NCBI GenBank assembly: GCA_002633005.1
Contig: NMRA01000678.1
Span: 146,142 to 210,141 of the forward strand
Direction: 5' to 3'
From: Phoronis australis
Lineage: Eukaryota > Phoronida > Phoronidae
Length of the DNA: 64,000 nt
The translations under genes and the position numbers were made by a program. Position 1 is the stretch's first letter. Every line of letters starts with the position of its first letter. This document shows, piece by piece, positions 50,601 through 62,602 of the stretch. Under the pieces are notes generated by a model, which saw only the letters and a program-made list of their open reading frames with translations, made no database searches and was not told where the DNA came from.

Positions 50601-53600
50601 ACATTTTGTTCTTGACATGAGAACTCCCTGATTTTGGAGTTCCCAATTTAAGCATCTTAACCTGTCCAGCAACCTGGATGACTACGGAGTGAATTTTTAA
50701 AAACTGAAGGGTTGTTAAACTTCAAAGCAAGAGAAACAAATCAGGCAGAGGAAAATTACAGGAAATTTCATTCTAGTAAAACCGGACTTGATTGACAAAG
50801 TTTGTTAGTGCGAATAAAACTAAGTCCTTACTAGTGAAAGATGGAGTCGTATAAAACCTGCACCATTCGACTGTGAGCAAATCCTATACCTCGCTGAGCT
50901 GCAAAGATTGCTCAACCAGACCCTATCAGTATTTTTTTTCCATTGTGTCAATTTCATAATCGATGGATGCATTTATCAATTCTATGAATTCACCATTACG
51001 CTTGAAAATGAGGCATTGTGTCCAAACAATAAATGGTTCTACGTGACGGCCGGATCATGCGTGCTTTTACGTTTGCGTTGTAAAAAGATTGATGTTAATA
51101 CGAGGAATTTTGTCCTAAACAACAATCCCCAATAGTTTTTTGCAGTGCCTGGCAGCCGATTCCATAGAGCAGCGCATTTCTCAATTTGGAAAGGTTCATC
51201 AAATAGTGCTTCTGTGCTGACGGGGGACACTTAAAGTTCTTGAACTAGTCCCATAGTTTAATTGTAACATGCCGTCCTCACAATTTGGCTATGTGTCCAG
51301 ACATTATTTCATTGGATCGACTAAATGTAACAACGTTAAAGAAAACTGCTGGAGTGCCACCGAAAATCCTAACATTAAAAACATTCAACTTCAGCATGAG
51401 ATCACAACATGAAATTGACAGTCCACAAAATTCGGAGTTCCTGCATCTTCTGAAAGAAAGCAACAGCCAAGGTTTGGGGGATGTTTTTAGAGAATTGTAT
51501 CAACAATATAGCCTGCATTTTAATTGCAAAACGGAGCACCCCCAGCAAACTATGTTGTGTCTTTCAATTGTGATAAATGCACCGCCATATCTCAACTACA
51601 CTGACATTTTTTTTACATATTTGGTTAATGTGATACATCATATTCACCAGAGTGCATGCAAACTGTTCTCATGTGAGCATAAATGACATGTATGTTTAAC
51701 AACTGGATTGTTAATCTTCCTCTGACTGAACCCCTTGTGAGTACTTCATTTGCAGGAGATGCAAACCAAAACTGTTAATGCCAGGCAAGCAATGAACACA
51801 GTTTAAGCTGCTAACAGGGCTATCAAGAAAGTAATCAACACTTCAGTATCTGGAGAATGATGTTGTCATGGTAACATGCAAAGTCTGCAAGTCACTGGTA
51901 GCATGTTGTGGGTTGAATCAAAGTTTCACCAGATGTTCGACTTCATCAACAAGTATGGCCAAGAACTAGGCTAAGCAATAACCCTTACAATGCCAGCAGA
52001 AGTTTGAATCCAATATACTAGCATGCAATCTAATATCTTAAAATTTCTGTAGTCTATTGGGCATACCGGAAACTTCACGAGGACGACGACATTCATTCTC
52101 AGATTCGCCTTATTTGATGCCTGAAAAATTCCTACAGTAATGCTCACATGGGTGTAAGTCAGCACCGTTAACAGTCAGCCTCCAATCTTATGGCGGGACA
52201 ATTGGCAACATTTGTGGTACAAGGATCCACATTTGTGGTTCAAGGATCCAAAGTCAAAATAGAAATTCTGAGTAAACCAAGGGGCAAAAACATACAAAAC
52301 ATTCAAATCACCAATATTTCAACTCACCCTGTGGCAAGTTTATGAATGTTTTTAGAGCTAACAAACAAAACTTCTAAAGCGACACTTGTTCAATTATTCA
52401 AGATGAGCAAACCAATTGATCTTTACAAAAAATCTGTGGGAGAAGTACATGAGATGAAACCATGAATTTTTTATTGGGTCTCCAATGATAATTTGCAAAT
52501 GCTACCTTTAAATCAGAACTTTTGGCTCATTCAAGTGTGGTTTGGACTACTGTAGAGAAATAAGCTCCCAAGAGCATTTTAAAAGGCGGGATGACATTTA
52601 ACTCAACCTGCCAATTCAGGTTGCAAACAGCTAGAGGAGCTACATCAACATTATTCCATGAGAAGTTGGACATCAATCACTATATTGGGATGTGGGTTTA
52701 TACCCAAGAATGGCACATAAAGGAAGTAAATTTAAAGGTAATGAATGTTAACTAGAACATAAGAGTTGAAATACTACGGTACACTTTCTTCAGTTTGGGA
52801 CATTTTTTAATATTTGGGACATTTTTTAATATTTGGGAGTGGAAATTCAAGAACAAATTGAAATTTCTTGATTCTGAATTGTGATTTAATTGGTGTTAGC
52901 CATGTTTTTCATGAAATATCTGACACTGCACTTTGTATCAATTGTGGCCGTTCATACAATCGTTAAACATGTTAATTTCAAAAGCCGTCACTGCGCTTTA
53001 TATCAATTGTGGCCGTTCATACAATCGTTAAACATGTTAATTTCAAAAGCCATCACTGCACTTTGTATCAATTGTGGCCGTTCATACAATCGTTAACCAT
53101 GTTAATTTCAAAAGCTGTCACTGCGCTTTATATCAATTGTGGCCGTTCATACAATTGTCACGTATAGTTGACAACGTAACAATTTCATACGTCCCCATCA
53201 CGTCAAGGAGTACTGTATAATTTGTCATTGATCGTAATTCTTGGGCAATAGTCATATTAAAACAGTGCCCACATTTTGAGAACCAGTTCATGATCCAGTG
53301 GAGAAAACTGGTTCTTAAAATGCGGGCGCTATATCTGACTTCTGGTAATTTTTGAAATTTTCGACTTCTACAATTTTGCACGTCAAGCTTCAACATTGAG
53401 CATTTTAATTTTCACTGTAAACATTACGCAGCAGTTTGTTAAGGTTCAAGCAATCATTCAAGGGTGCTACCAGTATTTCAAAGTTAAGCGTTTGCTTTGT
53501 AATAAGTTCCTTCTACTGAAACTTCTTTCCAAAAGGATATAACGAAAATCCTACAAATTTGAACAAAAACTCACTGATACTCATTATCCGTTCTCAATTA

Positions 53601-56600
53601 AAAAGCTCACTGCATTGCTGAACACGCTCCCAATTATCCAATTCACAAATCAGATGATGACAGCAGAATATATGTATTTAATGCAAGTACAGCTAAGTAC
53701 TTCTCTTCTTCCATATGTTGACATAAGTACTTAACATTTAAAAACTCAGGTTGCGAAAGCAGTATTGAATGCTCAACATTGGCTGAATCATGACAACTAA
53801 TAATTATAAAAAGACAAAATGAAATTTAAAAAATTAATTTAAGCTTCGCAATAATTCTTTACCTATTTAACACAGAGTACGGCAGAAAATTTCAACTTCT
53901 CAACAAAAATAATCCCAGATGTGTTATTAGGAGTGCAGTAGCTAATGGTTTGTACAGCACAGTACATGTCATAAACAACATCGTTTATTGGCAGCAAAGT
54001 AACAATTTTGAAAAATAACTATCAGTATATTAGTGATTATTTTGGGACAGACTAAGTGCAGAAATCAGTAGTAAATCCTCCAGTTTTCTACAACCTAAGG
54101 ACTCAAAATCTAGTCTCTATTTGACAACATTATCTCTCAGCTGTCTGTTACCATGTCTAAAAATTTAGCTTACACACCTTTACGACATCGAAAAAACTGT
54201 TCAAAACGAAAAATTGTTTCAAATCATGCATCAGAAAGTTTCATATATTCAGGAATTACCTTGTTCTCAAAACCAGAACTACCTTTTTAAAAAATCAAAA
54301 CAATATCCACATATTTAGTTTAGGATAGATTGCTGGAAGAACTTTACAGCCTGCGAACCCTAGACCCAGAAACCACCCAAAATGGACTCAAAACCTTACT
54401 GACTCGAATAACGTTTTCACTACTTGTGTCCAGGGTACCATTCTCACTTACTTGCCCAGGTTTGTTGGGTCCAGTCTGCCGTAAACGAGTCAGCTGAGGA
54501 GGTTTTCTACAGATACCGATTACAACCCAAATAATTCTGAAAACACAAACAAGGTTGCTCTACCCATTAAACACAGGAACTTAAAATGAAAGTAACCGGT
54601 AAGGTACGGGGNTTGCTTTCTGAAAATCAAAGACACCACCTCAAAAATTATTCTTGGCTAAGAACATTCTCACTAGTGAAGGCCATTTTCTCAAAATAGT
54701 AGGTACATCCCCTTACTTTATTTGAAATAGGTTTTTTTGTAACTGATCACTCCATTCCCAAGCAAACTCCAACAAATTTGCCCGAGTGCTCCAAAATTGT
54801 TTTATTTTCATAAGTATACAGAATTTGTTAAATGCACGACACTCTTCATTGTTCACAGTCTTTATTCCGTTCCGTTCATACTTTCGGAACAAAACTCTCG
54901 ACTGAACATAGATACAGTAGTAAGTATAGGAAACTTCACATTTAGCGTGACCAATCTGGATGGAGAGATATCAAACACAAGGTATTTCCAAAGAATACTT
55001 TTTGTGTTCTGCATATAGCTAGCTGCATGGACCTAATATCCCGTTCACAACCAGGCTGAAATGCTCGCATTCGGAGCGAGCAGTCGCGGCAGTATTGGCT
55101 TATTCGCTACATTAGCAAAACAAGGTTTGAAGAGAAAATAGCAAGCCCCCTCTGAACACTTCATCCCTAGTTGGGGTAGTCAGAAATCCTCTTGTTTATA
55201 CAAGAGCACCAACTGTCTGCTGGAAGCTAATCAGCAGTTCTGCATATTAGCATCAACTGAAAGCTTTCAATCGCATATGAGCAGCTAATCAGCAATTCTT
55301 CTGCACTTTTAGAACACTAGGGATGCTTACACGGAAAGACGGGCTGGATAACCATGAGACCGCTAGGGGTACGACTTGCATTCCCATAAGGTAGTGCTCG
55401 TCAGACTGATGTTGTGGGCCGCTCTGTGATTGTATCAGTACTATTTTTGTTAACCTGAAGTAGAAGAAAGTGTGCTATTTTCTGCGATTGTAAGGTTGCT
55501 AATCTAGCAATTTATCCAGTCCTGCCGGCTGATGGAGTGAGCGAGCAAGCGACTTTTGCTAGAAGCAAAAACGCCAGTCATATGTCAATTTGCTAGACGG
55601 TTTTGCTGGTGGTTTCCGAGTCACCACAAAACTGCTGCCATTTTCAGTAGCACTTTAGTAGCCAGAGCACACACATACCGCATTAATCAATTTGTGCCAG
55701 AGAGTGAAGTGGGTTGACATCCATTTTTACTGACTCCTGTGGTGAAGAAACAAACTATGGTAGTTACTGGCGAAAATGACCGAAAATGACCAACTAAATG
55801 CTAGCCGCAAGTGTGCTGCTACATTATGAACAATCACGTGAACCTAATGTATTCTTCAGATGTCATTCTTCTTAATTGTATGTAAAATTGAATACACAAC
55901 AAAATTCATTATACTTAAACCAAACATCAGCCAGAGACTATTTTGAAACTTTATTGTTTGACTTTAAATGACTCCGTTGTAGGTGCATGCACTGAATTCC
56001 AGTAAAAGGCACAGCTTCGTCCACACACATGAGCCTAAATATGTGCTTAATGAGTACAGTAAGATAAAATCTCACTAATTTGGGACACACTGGCCGTCTC
56101 GGGCCATGTTCAAGTTTTGTACATGATATTTAATATCACACAAAATTCTGAAAACTTATGGGCACTCACGATGTAAGAAGACCTTGAAAAATGAGAAAAG
56201 GGCAATTTTGATTTGTTTTTGTCCAAATTTCACAAAAGACAGAAACCTGCATCACTTCACATGTGACTTGAAGTCCAGACACAGTATCACCACAGTGGTA
56301 CAAAAACAACCTGATCAGTTTTGGGCTAGGAGAAAATGCTGAGATGAATCATCATTGGCTCTGATGGCATGAGGTTTACTAACCATGGAAACTAAGATAT
56401 CCAGCTGTGAATAGAACTAAACATTCCACCACTACAGCACTGCAGTGTTGTCAATAGAGGAAATATTGCAACTGGTGTTTTATAGCCCACACAAGCCAAC
56501 TAGTGATAATTGATGGGGTCAGATTACACTTTCCCATAGATTGTTTCTTTTATGTTTGAAAATCAGGTTCTTTTATGTCAAGATATACGATGAGACTCAG

Positions 56601-59394
56601 TGTTCAGCACAAGCCAGTAATTGTACAAGCTGAAAAAAGTTTACATTTTACTTGCTCTATTCTTGTACCAGCCACCGTAAGTAAAATTTACGGTATACTC
56701 AACTCCACAACTTCACAAGGTTCATAAGGTACCTTCTCTTTTATCAGAAGATTTGCACCACCAGGGCCCATCAGCCCACTGGTTGATCAGTGCTCACCCT
56801 AGCCAAAGGTGCTTCTTTCCCTTTACAAAAGCAAAACTTGGGACTCGAACACAAAATATTCAGGAGGGAAGGCTAGTTTAATCAAATGCACTGCTCGAAA
56901 TTCATGGCAGTACTGCGCAAAAGTCTTGTTATCTCACTTCAGGAGTACTCAACTACATTTTTGATGTGGGTGGGACCCAATGAACAGTCAAACTTTTGTA
57001 CGTCACTTTGTTCCAGATACGTTATGAGTTTAACTTCTCAGGATTCTAGAACTCTCTAATAACTGTTGACGAAACATCCCACTTTTACGAAATTGTTTCA
57101 TGTCAGAATTAAATAAAATTTTGATTACCAAACTTCTTACATACTGAACACTTCATTTTGCACGTGGTTTTAGAAGAAATCCCGCCATCTTATCTTACTG
57201 TGTCACCGACAACCTAATCTACTCTGTGTTGCAAATGAACGAAAAAGGTAACCAAGACCCAAAAATCAAATGCCAGCCCAGCCGACATTTAGATGGGAGT
57301 TACCATGGCCCTATAATGCATTGCCAGCACGGAGGTAGGATAGGTCAACAGGAACATGCACGGATCATAGCTAGTGCACATGAACCAAACTCCACTTTCA
57401 CTTCTCCTAGGAAGTAGGATTCCCCTAACTTTCGAGTTCCTTAATCTACTAGAGTCTTGGTGACCCAATATATATTGTTTCTGAAAGCAATCAGATAACT
57501 CCATTTCAATTTACTGTTGAAACAGCACTGGGTTGTCAGCAAATGAAGAAGTTAACAGTCTATTATGGTTGCAGTTCTGGAAAGTTACCTACACCATAGC
57601 TCAGCTTGAGGCTACCATCTGGATTAAATTACAGTAGGATAATATATTAACATAAGCTCTTAATGGAAAAGGCAAATGTCATGTCATATAGCCAACACAA
57701 AGGGGCAGTTCTACAATCAGTGTGCAATTTAAGTTATACCAATTTCAGTGGTGGAACTAGGACATCATGAGGGGGGCAACATTATGCGATGTCTGCATCC
57801 GCCCTCACCCTTTCCCACACACACAACACACACGCCGAAAAGTTACCCATGATTGGTCGCAACATAATAAATGACAAAATATTTTTGTGTTATTTGTACT
57901 ATTTATTTTTGTTGTGAATGGCCATGCGGAGGAGGCTTGTGACCCCTGCCCTTCAAATCCACCACAGATTTAACCATGTTGTGGTATTTCAAGAGGAGGA
58001 AACATGACAGAGTTCACACAGGATTAGTTAAAGCACTCACTGAAAAACCTAAGATTCATAATTCATAAAACACTTGGTCCTTTTCACAGTGCCTAAGTAG
58101 TAACTGCCTCTAGTCACAAAACTACTATAACTATAGTCCTGCTGTCCTCAAGAGACACCATGTGTTATCAAGAAATTTGATATATCATAAGCTAGATCCT
58201 GTTGAGTGTAGTGAACCAATTACTATAGGCTTCACAGCAATAAGACAGTGGCTAAGATATATCAATATCATCCCGGCTAAAACAGGTAATTTTTTAACCC
58301 TATATGGCTTCTGATATTGAATTCCTTGTAAAAGGTAAAGTGAAGAAATACAACAAAAATTAACTAAAGCAGAAGCATTAGGTTTTAAACTCTGATACCC
58401 CTTGATGAATGGTTTTATTGAACTGTGGTACATAGTTGGACTGAGAGTCATGATGCAGGGCAACAGAATGCTTGCCAGTGACTGGAACTAGATTGACATC
58501 TGGAGTCCAGACCCTGGACTACTAGCAGTTGTCCCCTGGAGCTAAAACCAAATGGAAGGACACTTGAAAAAAAGTCCAAATTTGATTCTTGCTTGACATG
58601 TTAATTAATCTTTTCCTCAAATGTAAGTACAATACCACACGTTCCAATTTTAACAACAACATTGTTAAGAGTGAAAAATACAAGAGCTGTTCAATTTGTT
58701 CGATATCTCAGATTCTGTAAGAGACCTAATGTTGTAAATTGGGACTAAAAGAATCAAATCAAGATGGATTTCGGCATATCGATATCGAAGTTCATCACTG
58801 TCGCACCGTGATTTACAGATTACAATTCAATTACCCTTACTAACCTTAACAAGCTAAAGTTTCGCAAGAACACGTGAGCAATACAAACTTCTTCAAAAGA
58901 TTTTTAAATAGCCCACCTAAACAGGACACAAACACTAACATTTGTATTGAACAACTGACTTGTGACTGGTGCCCAAAAGTGAGTAGGCCTACTCCGAGAT
59001 GATCTACTACTACCTCCTGTTCACTATTGTACTAGCTACAGCATCGTAAGTTCATACATCTATACATTAAAACATCACCACACTAGGAATAAGGATTTAC
59101 TGGATTCAGCATGACAGCATGTGTACACACCAGGACCAACATAAACACGGTTATTGGCTTGGTCCTACACAGAGCTAACCCTGTTAACAAAACAGTGTTA
59201 ATTAACACTCGTCAAGAGAGACGGAAAACAATAGGCCTACTTACCGCAAAAAACACAGCGTATATCAGTAAAGCCCATTTGCTACAAGTAAATGTGTCGC
59301 ATCCACATATCGTTTTTTTATACTTCTTTTCGGGTTTCCGTTGAATTGTCGGCTCAGGCGTTGAGTTGTTAGCAAGCGCCTGTCTCTCGTCCAT
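35603..59394 (-). CDS. Tetraspanin, eight-cysteine (TspanC8) type, 7 exons
   Basis: Exons in transcript order: 59394-59245, 49341-49156, 42628-42554, 41054-40959, 39352-39197, 37461-37339, 35677-35603. All junctions are phase 0 with GT/AG ends, giving 286 residues. TM1 spans exons 1-2 (about 39-63), TM2 is about 80-100, TM3 about 113-133, and TM4 spans exons 6-7 (about 250-273). The large loop carries CCG (172-174) and cysteines at 172, 173, 189, 199, 205, 206, 213 and 236. Eight cysteines with the words CCGFHSYLDW and SCSVPQSCC are the TspanC8 pattern (relatives of Tspan5, 14, 15, 17 and 33). Known members escort the protease ADAM10 to the cell surface and so affect Notch signalling; that role here is inferred. 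Cytosolic cysteines at the start (TICGCDTFTC) are likely palmitoylated. The weakest junction is the exon 5 donor (GTACAC). Intron 1 is 9.9 kb. Confidence 0.92.
35678..37338 (-). other. Tetraspanin intron 6
   Basis: Noncoding, GT/AG bordered, AT-rich. No element recognised apart from a CGCTAGGTGTCGCTGTGC-type phrase outside it (about 35420), related to one at 2848. Confidence 0.5.
38820..38916. mobile_element. 97-bp palindromic element (family P), best copy
   Basis: The arms 38820-38856 and 38880-38916 are inverted copies with two mismatches in 37 (GTCTGATATAACGTGCCCG then TTTGAGAACCAGTTT). The loop is 23 bases and contains TCTCCAC. It lies in tetraspanin intron 5. Related copies are at 38996, 53252 and 60140. 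Confidence 0.8.
38996..39091. mobile_element. Family P palindromic element, diverged copy
   Basis: TTACAGGGGC, TTTTGAGAATCTGAATTTTC, a TCTCCACTG core, and AACTGGTTCT with GGGGCCCCTATAACAGAC on the right. It follows the first copy by 79 bp. Confidence 0.6.
39580..40150. mobile_element. Repeat segment related to family H
   Basis: Three spaced versions of a CTGAAATTTGGTATGAGGAT type phrase followed by AGNTCTCNTC (near 39591, 39759 and 40068) resemble the GAAATTTGGTATGTAGGC phrase of the element at 8.07 kb. It lies in tetraspanin intron 4. It looks like an array of decayed internal units without the hairpin head. Confidence 0.4.
41625..41880. mobile_element. Fold-back element with ~30-bp imperfect ends
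   Basis: ATTCCAAGAAACTGACTAAG on the left is the complement of CTAAGTCAGTTTTCTTGAAAT on the right with small gaps, and GATTTGTCT recurs inside in both orientations. It lies in tetraspanin intron 3. Confidence 0.5.
46690..46870 (-). mobile_element. Family H fragment, inverted
   Basis: Read on the minus strand it has GATGTGCCACCTAGTGGCAA, then TTTGTATCTTCAGATTTC, then a TTTTCATGACATTTGGCAAA phrase, in the same order as the element at 7.8-8.1 kb. Confidence 0.5.
47340..47560 (-). mobile_element. Family H element, inverted, with hairpin head
   Basis: On the minus strand: TGCACCCAC, loop, GTGGGTGCA, then TTTTGTCATCATTCCTGTCT, GCTGCTGCATCTCC, GGACCGATCGGACTACCTCT and GTGCCCCCTAGTGACAATTT. The word order matches the plus-strand elements at 7809 and 62605. 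Confidence 0.6.
52924..53156. repeat. 65-bp tandem array, about 3.6 copies, with alternating unit types
   Basis: Units start at 52924, 52989, 53054 and 53119 with CACTGC and contain CAATTGTGGCCGTTCATACA and CATGTTAATTTCAAAAGC. Units 1 and 3 read GCACTTTGTATC, units 2 and 4 read GCGCTTTATATC, so a 130-bp dimer is the real repeat. Confidence 0.9.
53252..53339. mobile_element. Family P palindromic element
   Basis: AGTGCCCACATTTTGAGAAC and its inverted partner GTTCTTAAAATGCGGGCGCT, core CCAGTGGAGAAAACTGG. It lies 96 bp after the end of the 65-bp array. Confidence 0.65.
57746..57967. mobile_element. TIR element with CAGTGGTGGA / TCCACCACAG ends
   Basis: The ends are related to family G (CAGNGGCGGAT) but the interior is different and longer. 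No coding capacity. In tetraspanin intron 1. Confidence 0.45.
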
Positions 59395-59526
59395 GTTTTG
59401 TCTTGTGTCGTGAAGCTGTGAGAAGACTACAATGTGGTAGTTCGGTCTTCACCGAGTGTTTACGGATATTGATTACAGGTCACGTGGCTGTCATGTGAGA
59501 AAACTAGTTTAAGAGAAGACGGGAAG
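59395..59526. promoter_or_regulatory. Probable bidirectional promoter between tetraspanin and saposin-B gene
   Basis: Only 132 bases separate two divergent start codons, so both core promoters and 5' UTRs must overlap here unless upstream noncoding exons exist. The interval contains GTCACGTGGC (59479-59488, nine of ten matches to the CLEAR site GTCACGTGAC) and TCATGTGA (59491-59498, M-box type). No TATA box is obvious. The CLEAR and M-box reading rests on sequence similarity to sites of MiT/TFE factors. Confidence 0.5.
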
Positions 59527-62500
59527 ATGCATTGCCATATTCAAAACGCGTTATTGGTTTTCTTTGTGCTAATTTATGCGTGTGTGAACAGCTATGGTAA
59601 GTAATCTACAGGATTATGTTAGAACAGGAACTTTTGCCTTTTATTTCAACTGCATGTTGTTGAATCATGTGCGTTCGTTGTTGTAATTTAGATGCACACC
59701 GCGCGCCTTTTATGCCGGTCAGTTTGACTGATTTCCAAGAAAATTTAGTATGTATTGTAGGCCTATGTTGTAAGATCAAGAGGATTGTGGTCACTGGTGT
59801 GTTTAAAAGTCGCCTGGTGACCTGTACACATAACACATTATTGACATATCACATTGATGCTTAACATTGTAACCAGTACTGGTTCCTAGATTGTAACAAC
59901 CAACTTTTAAGTGTAGTTTTGAAATCTTTGCTAGGCAATGCCAATTAACTGTCCTCCTTTGACCTATTCCCTAGATCTTGCGACTCTGAGATTTCATGCG
60001 ATAGTTTGCACTGTGAATTTCCATTAGTCTGCTTGACTGAGTTTTGATGGAGTGTTGGAGTTATCAAATCAAGCCTAATTGCTCTTCATTTTCTCTTTGT
60101 CATGCTGTGATGCACTGTCACTGCCTCGTCACTGGTCGAATATATGGTCTCTGATTTTGCGAACCAGGCAATCACTGAATAACATGCCCTTTATTCAGTG
60201 GACGAAACTGATTCTCAAAATCAGGGACTCATCAGATATCTCTGACTAGCTCCAGTTACCTCCGTGGAGCTCAGCTTCACGGTTGAATCCTAGATGACCA
60301 GTTAGTTTGTTATATGTGCTCAGTGAAGGTCATAAGACCTGCATGCAAAATAATAACATGAGGTACTTCTTTCTTCCCCGCTGAACTGGACAATAGCACC
60401 ATCTCAACTGGCACCAACAGTGGCCATCCCATATGGCCTGCATACACTTGAAGCTTTTTCGGCAAATTATGCCTCACAAAGTCTATAAATACCGTTTGCA
60501 CATAGAGGGACGCCTTAGGAGGCCTTTGCACTTCCAGCTCGACCAAATACTCCCACAATCAAGCAGTTCTTCGTTCAGTTCCCCAAGTCGGCCATTTTTA
60601 CATTGCTGGTGCCAGGGAGCATGACATCATGCGATTAATTCCACGAACGGTCCTGTCCCTAAAAAATTCATGAATACTAGAAAGTTATGTTAACAGTGAA
60701 ATTAACACTACAGAATCAGTGCAGTTCAAGACACGAGCCAGCAACACATTGGGCCCTCAAGTGCATTTCCCAACGAGTTAAGCTTATGTTAGACACTTAC
60801 CATAGGGTATGGACTTTTTATGAGGAGTTTACTCTGTTTGAGGATTTGGGAACAGAGATGGGTGTCAGTGATAACTGTTACCTGTTCCTTGCAACATTCT
60901 TTCCCAGGGCGTCTGATCTTGAAAATAAAATGGGGAACCCATCGTTCTCTACTTTCAGGCTTTAGCACCAAATACACGTTTAAACAATCGGCTGGAATAA
61001 GTCGCATGAAAAAACGCTAAGAATCGGGTAGAATAATTCTCATAAAAAAACACTTGCATCATGCCACTTGTTCATTGCAGAAATTGCGTCCTTTCAGCAC
61101 TTCAGATTACAATATTGAGTGTTCAGCTCATGTTGATATTTGAGTCTTTCTTAACATTTTAATCAAGTGTGAAACGATCTTAAAAGCTGGATTAATACAG
61201 CCTTGAAGATGGAAAAGTGGCATTGGCTTTTCTTTGCGTAATCTAGAGAGAGAGAGAGGGACGGAGGGACGGAGAGAAACTTTTATTTTTTTAAATTATA
61301 TAAAACATACATTGGTATATGACTGGGTGGCCAGCAAAGGCACGGACGGCTAATAGCTGACCACCGAGTGACAATAAATTAAATAGATATTTACAATTAA
61401 GAAGAACAATATAAATAAAAACAGAAATAAGTACATCTACAATGAAATAAGAGTATATTTAGGCATGCTGTGAAATCTGTTTTTGTTTGTTGTGTCAATA
61501 TATATTCCAACCAATATAAAGCGTTATCAGGAGCAAATTATGTGCCTTCAGTTGTTAAAATTTATTCTTCCATGAACATTATTTCAGGGGCTCCACTCAA
61601 CCATGAACCGCGACATGAGAAAGTTGGGAAGGATGTAAGTAACATTCCTTTTTGATTTAGTAAACCTTGTTTCTTTGAAATTATTAATTTCTCAAATGAA
61701 TAACAAATACATCTTGAAAACATAAATTTATTCTTGATACAAAACATTACGTATGTACCATCGAACTTACGAAACCATGGTTGTTGCTGGTAAGTAATAA
61801 GGGCTTCCTAAAAGCAGTTAATTATAGTGTGTATACCTAGGGATCTTCTGGTTTCTAGAGCATTTATACATAAAGTATTGGAAGTAGTAGCCTCAAAGTT
61901 GTGCATAGGGCTTTTGCGTCCTCAGCCATCTATCCTCCGAACTGCTTGAAAAATCACGAAGGGTGAGGAGAGCTTTTCTGACTTATTGATTGATATGTGC
62001 CCCCTAGAGGCTGTTACTATCATTTCTCTGTTTGGTGGGAATGTTTTGTTGTTGTGTCTGCACTGTATGCGATGTACACAGGGGCATGTCAACAATCCCT
62101 CCGCAGTACGCTTGCTAATGTTACCATCAGTAAAATTCGCATCCCTGGTTATTTTACAGAGACATTTTTCTGTGTTTATTGAAGTATGCCTAGAAAATGA
62201 CATCAATAGTGGGACAAAGAGCTCACATCTAGATTCTGCACTCAGTTCTGTTAAAGAAAAAACGAATGACCCGCACAAAATTTGTTTAATGCATAGTAGG
62301 GGACATTGTTTCCTGAATGGAGAATTAAGACGAAGGCCCAGTGTCGGGCCATTCACATCATTTTCTATCGTACTTTGCATAGCTAATACACGCACAGGGA
62401 TGTTTCATTTGTGTCTATTACCTGTTCGTAATTAAATCTTCTCAATTGCAGGGACTAGTGTGCTATGGTTGTAAGACCCTTATTGGTGTGATGAAGGACC

Positions 62501-62586
62501 GACTCAGCAAAAATGAAACATGGCAGTTACTGAAACGGAAACTTCAGAAGGACTGCATGATTCTTTCATCCAATAACACACAGTTG
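59527..62586 (+). CDS. Secreted saposin-B domain protein, first three exons (3' part outside the window)
   Basis: Exon 1 is 59527-59596 (phase 1), exon 2 is 61588-61634 (phase 0), exon 3 starts at 62452 and probably ends at 62586 (donor GTCAGT). Residues 1-23 are a signal peptide (hydrophobic LLVFFVLIYA). A short spacer follows, then LVCYGCKTLIGVMKD begins a saposin-B fold with C43, C46 and C74. The other three cysteines of the domain are missing and should be in later exons. N60 and N80 are glycosylation sequons, typical of lysosomal or secreted saposin proteins. Candidates are prosaposin-like proteins, acid sphingomyelinase and acyloxyacyl hydrolase; the visible part cannot decide. Exon 3 also reads on without a stop into the adjacent repeat until 62712, so intron retention would give a short product. 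Confidence 0.7.
59597..61587 (+). other. Intron 1 of the saposin-B gene
   Basis: Noncoding. It holds a family P copy (60140-60240), a purine-rich GAGAGAGAG run (61233-61276) and an A/T-rich stretch after it that may be the tail of an old retroelement. Confidence 0.5.
60140..60240. mobile_element. Family P palindromic element, diverged
   Basis: GGTCTCTGATTTTGCGAACC, a middle with ATTCAGTGGACGAAAC, then GATTCTCAAAATCAGGGACT. It shares the TTTTGAGAACCAG theme and the palindromic layout. Confidence 0.55.
61635..62451 (+). other. Intron 2 of the saposin-B gene, with long open frames on both strands
   Basis: About 450 bases (61986-62435) are open on the plus strand and 61922-62395 is open on the minus strand. 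Neither frame resembles a known family and both are bounded by functional-looking splice sites of the host gene. Confidence 0.4.
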
Positions 62587-62602
62587 GTCAGTATGGACAA
62601 CA

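Larger units (their letters stand above)
49342..59244 (-). other. Tetraspanin intron 1 (9.9 kb)
   Basis: No nested gene could be supported. Contents: the 65-bp tandem array (52.9 kb), a family P element (53.25 kb), a single n (54612) and a TIR element (57.75 kb). A minus-strand fragment at 51039-51230 (FQIEKCAALWNRLPGTAKN) vaguely recalls the end of LINE reverse transcriptases. Confidence 0.5.

Noticed and set aside
51285-51686. 133-codon plus-strand frame in tetraspanin intron 1
   Set aside because: It begins at TTG, not ATG, has no recognisable family and lies antisense to another open frame; probably repeat-derived.
52924-53156. CRISPR-like array of spaced repeats
   Set aside because: The units are contiguous tandem copies without unique spacers, in an animal genome.
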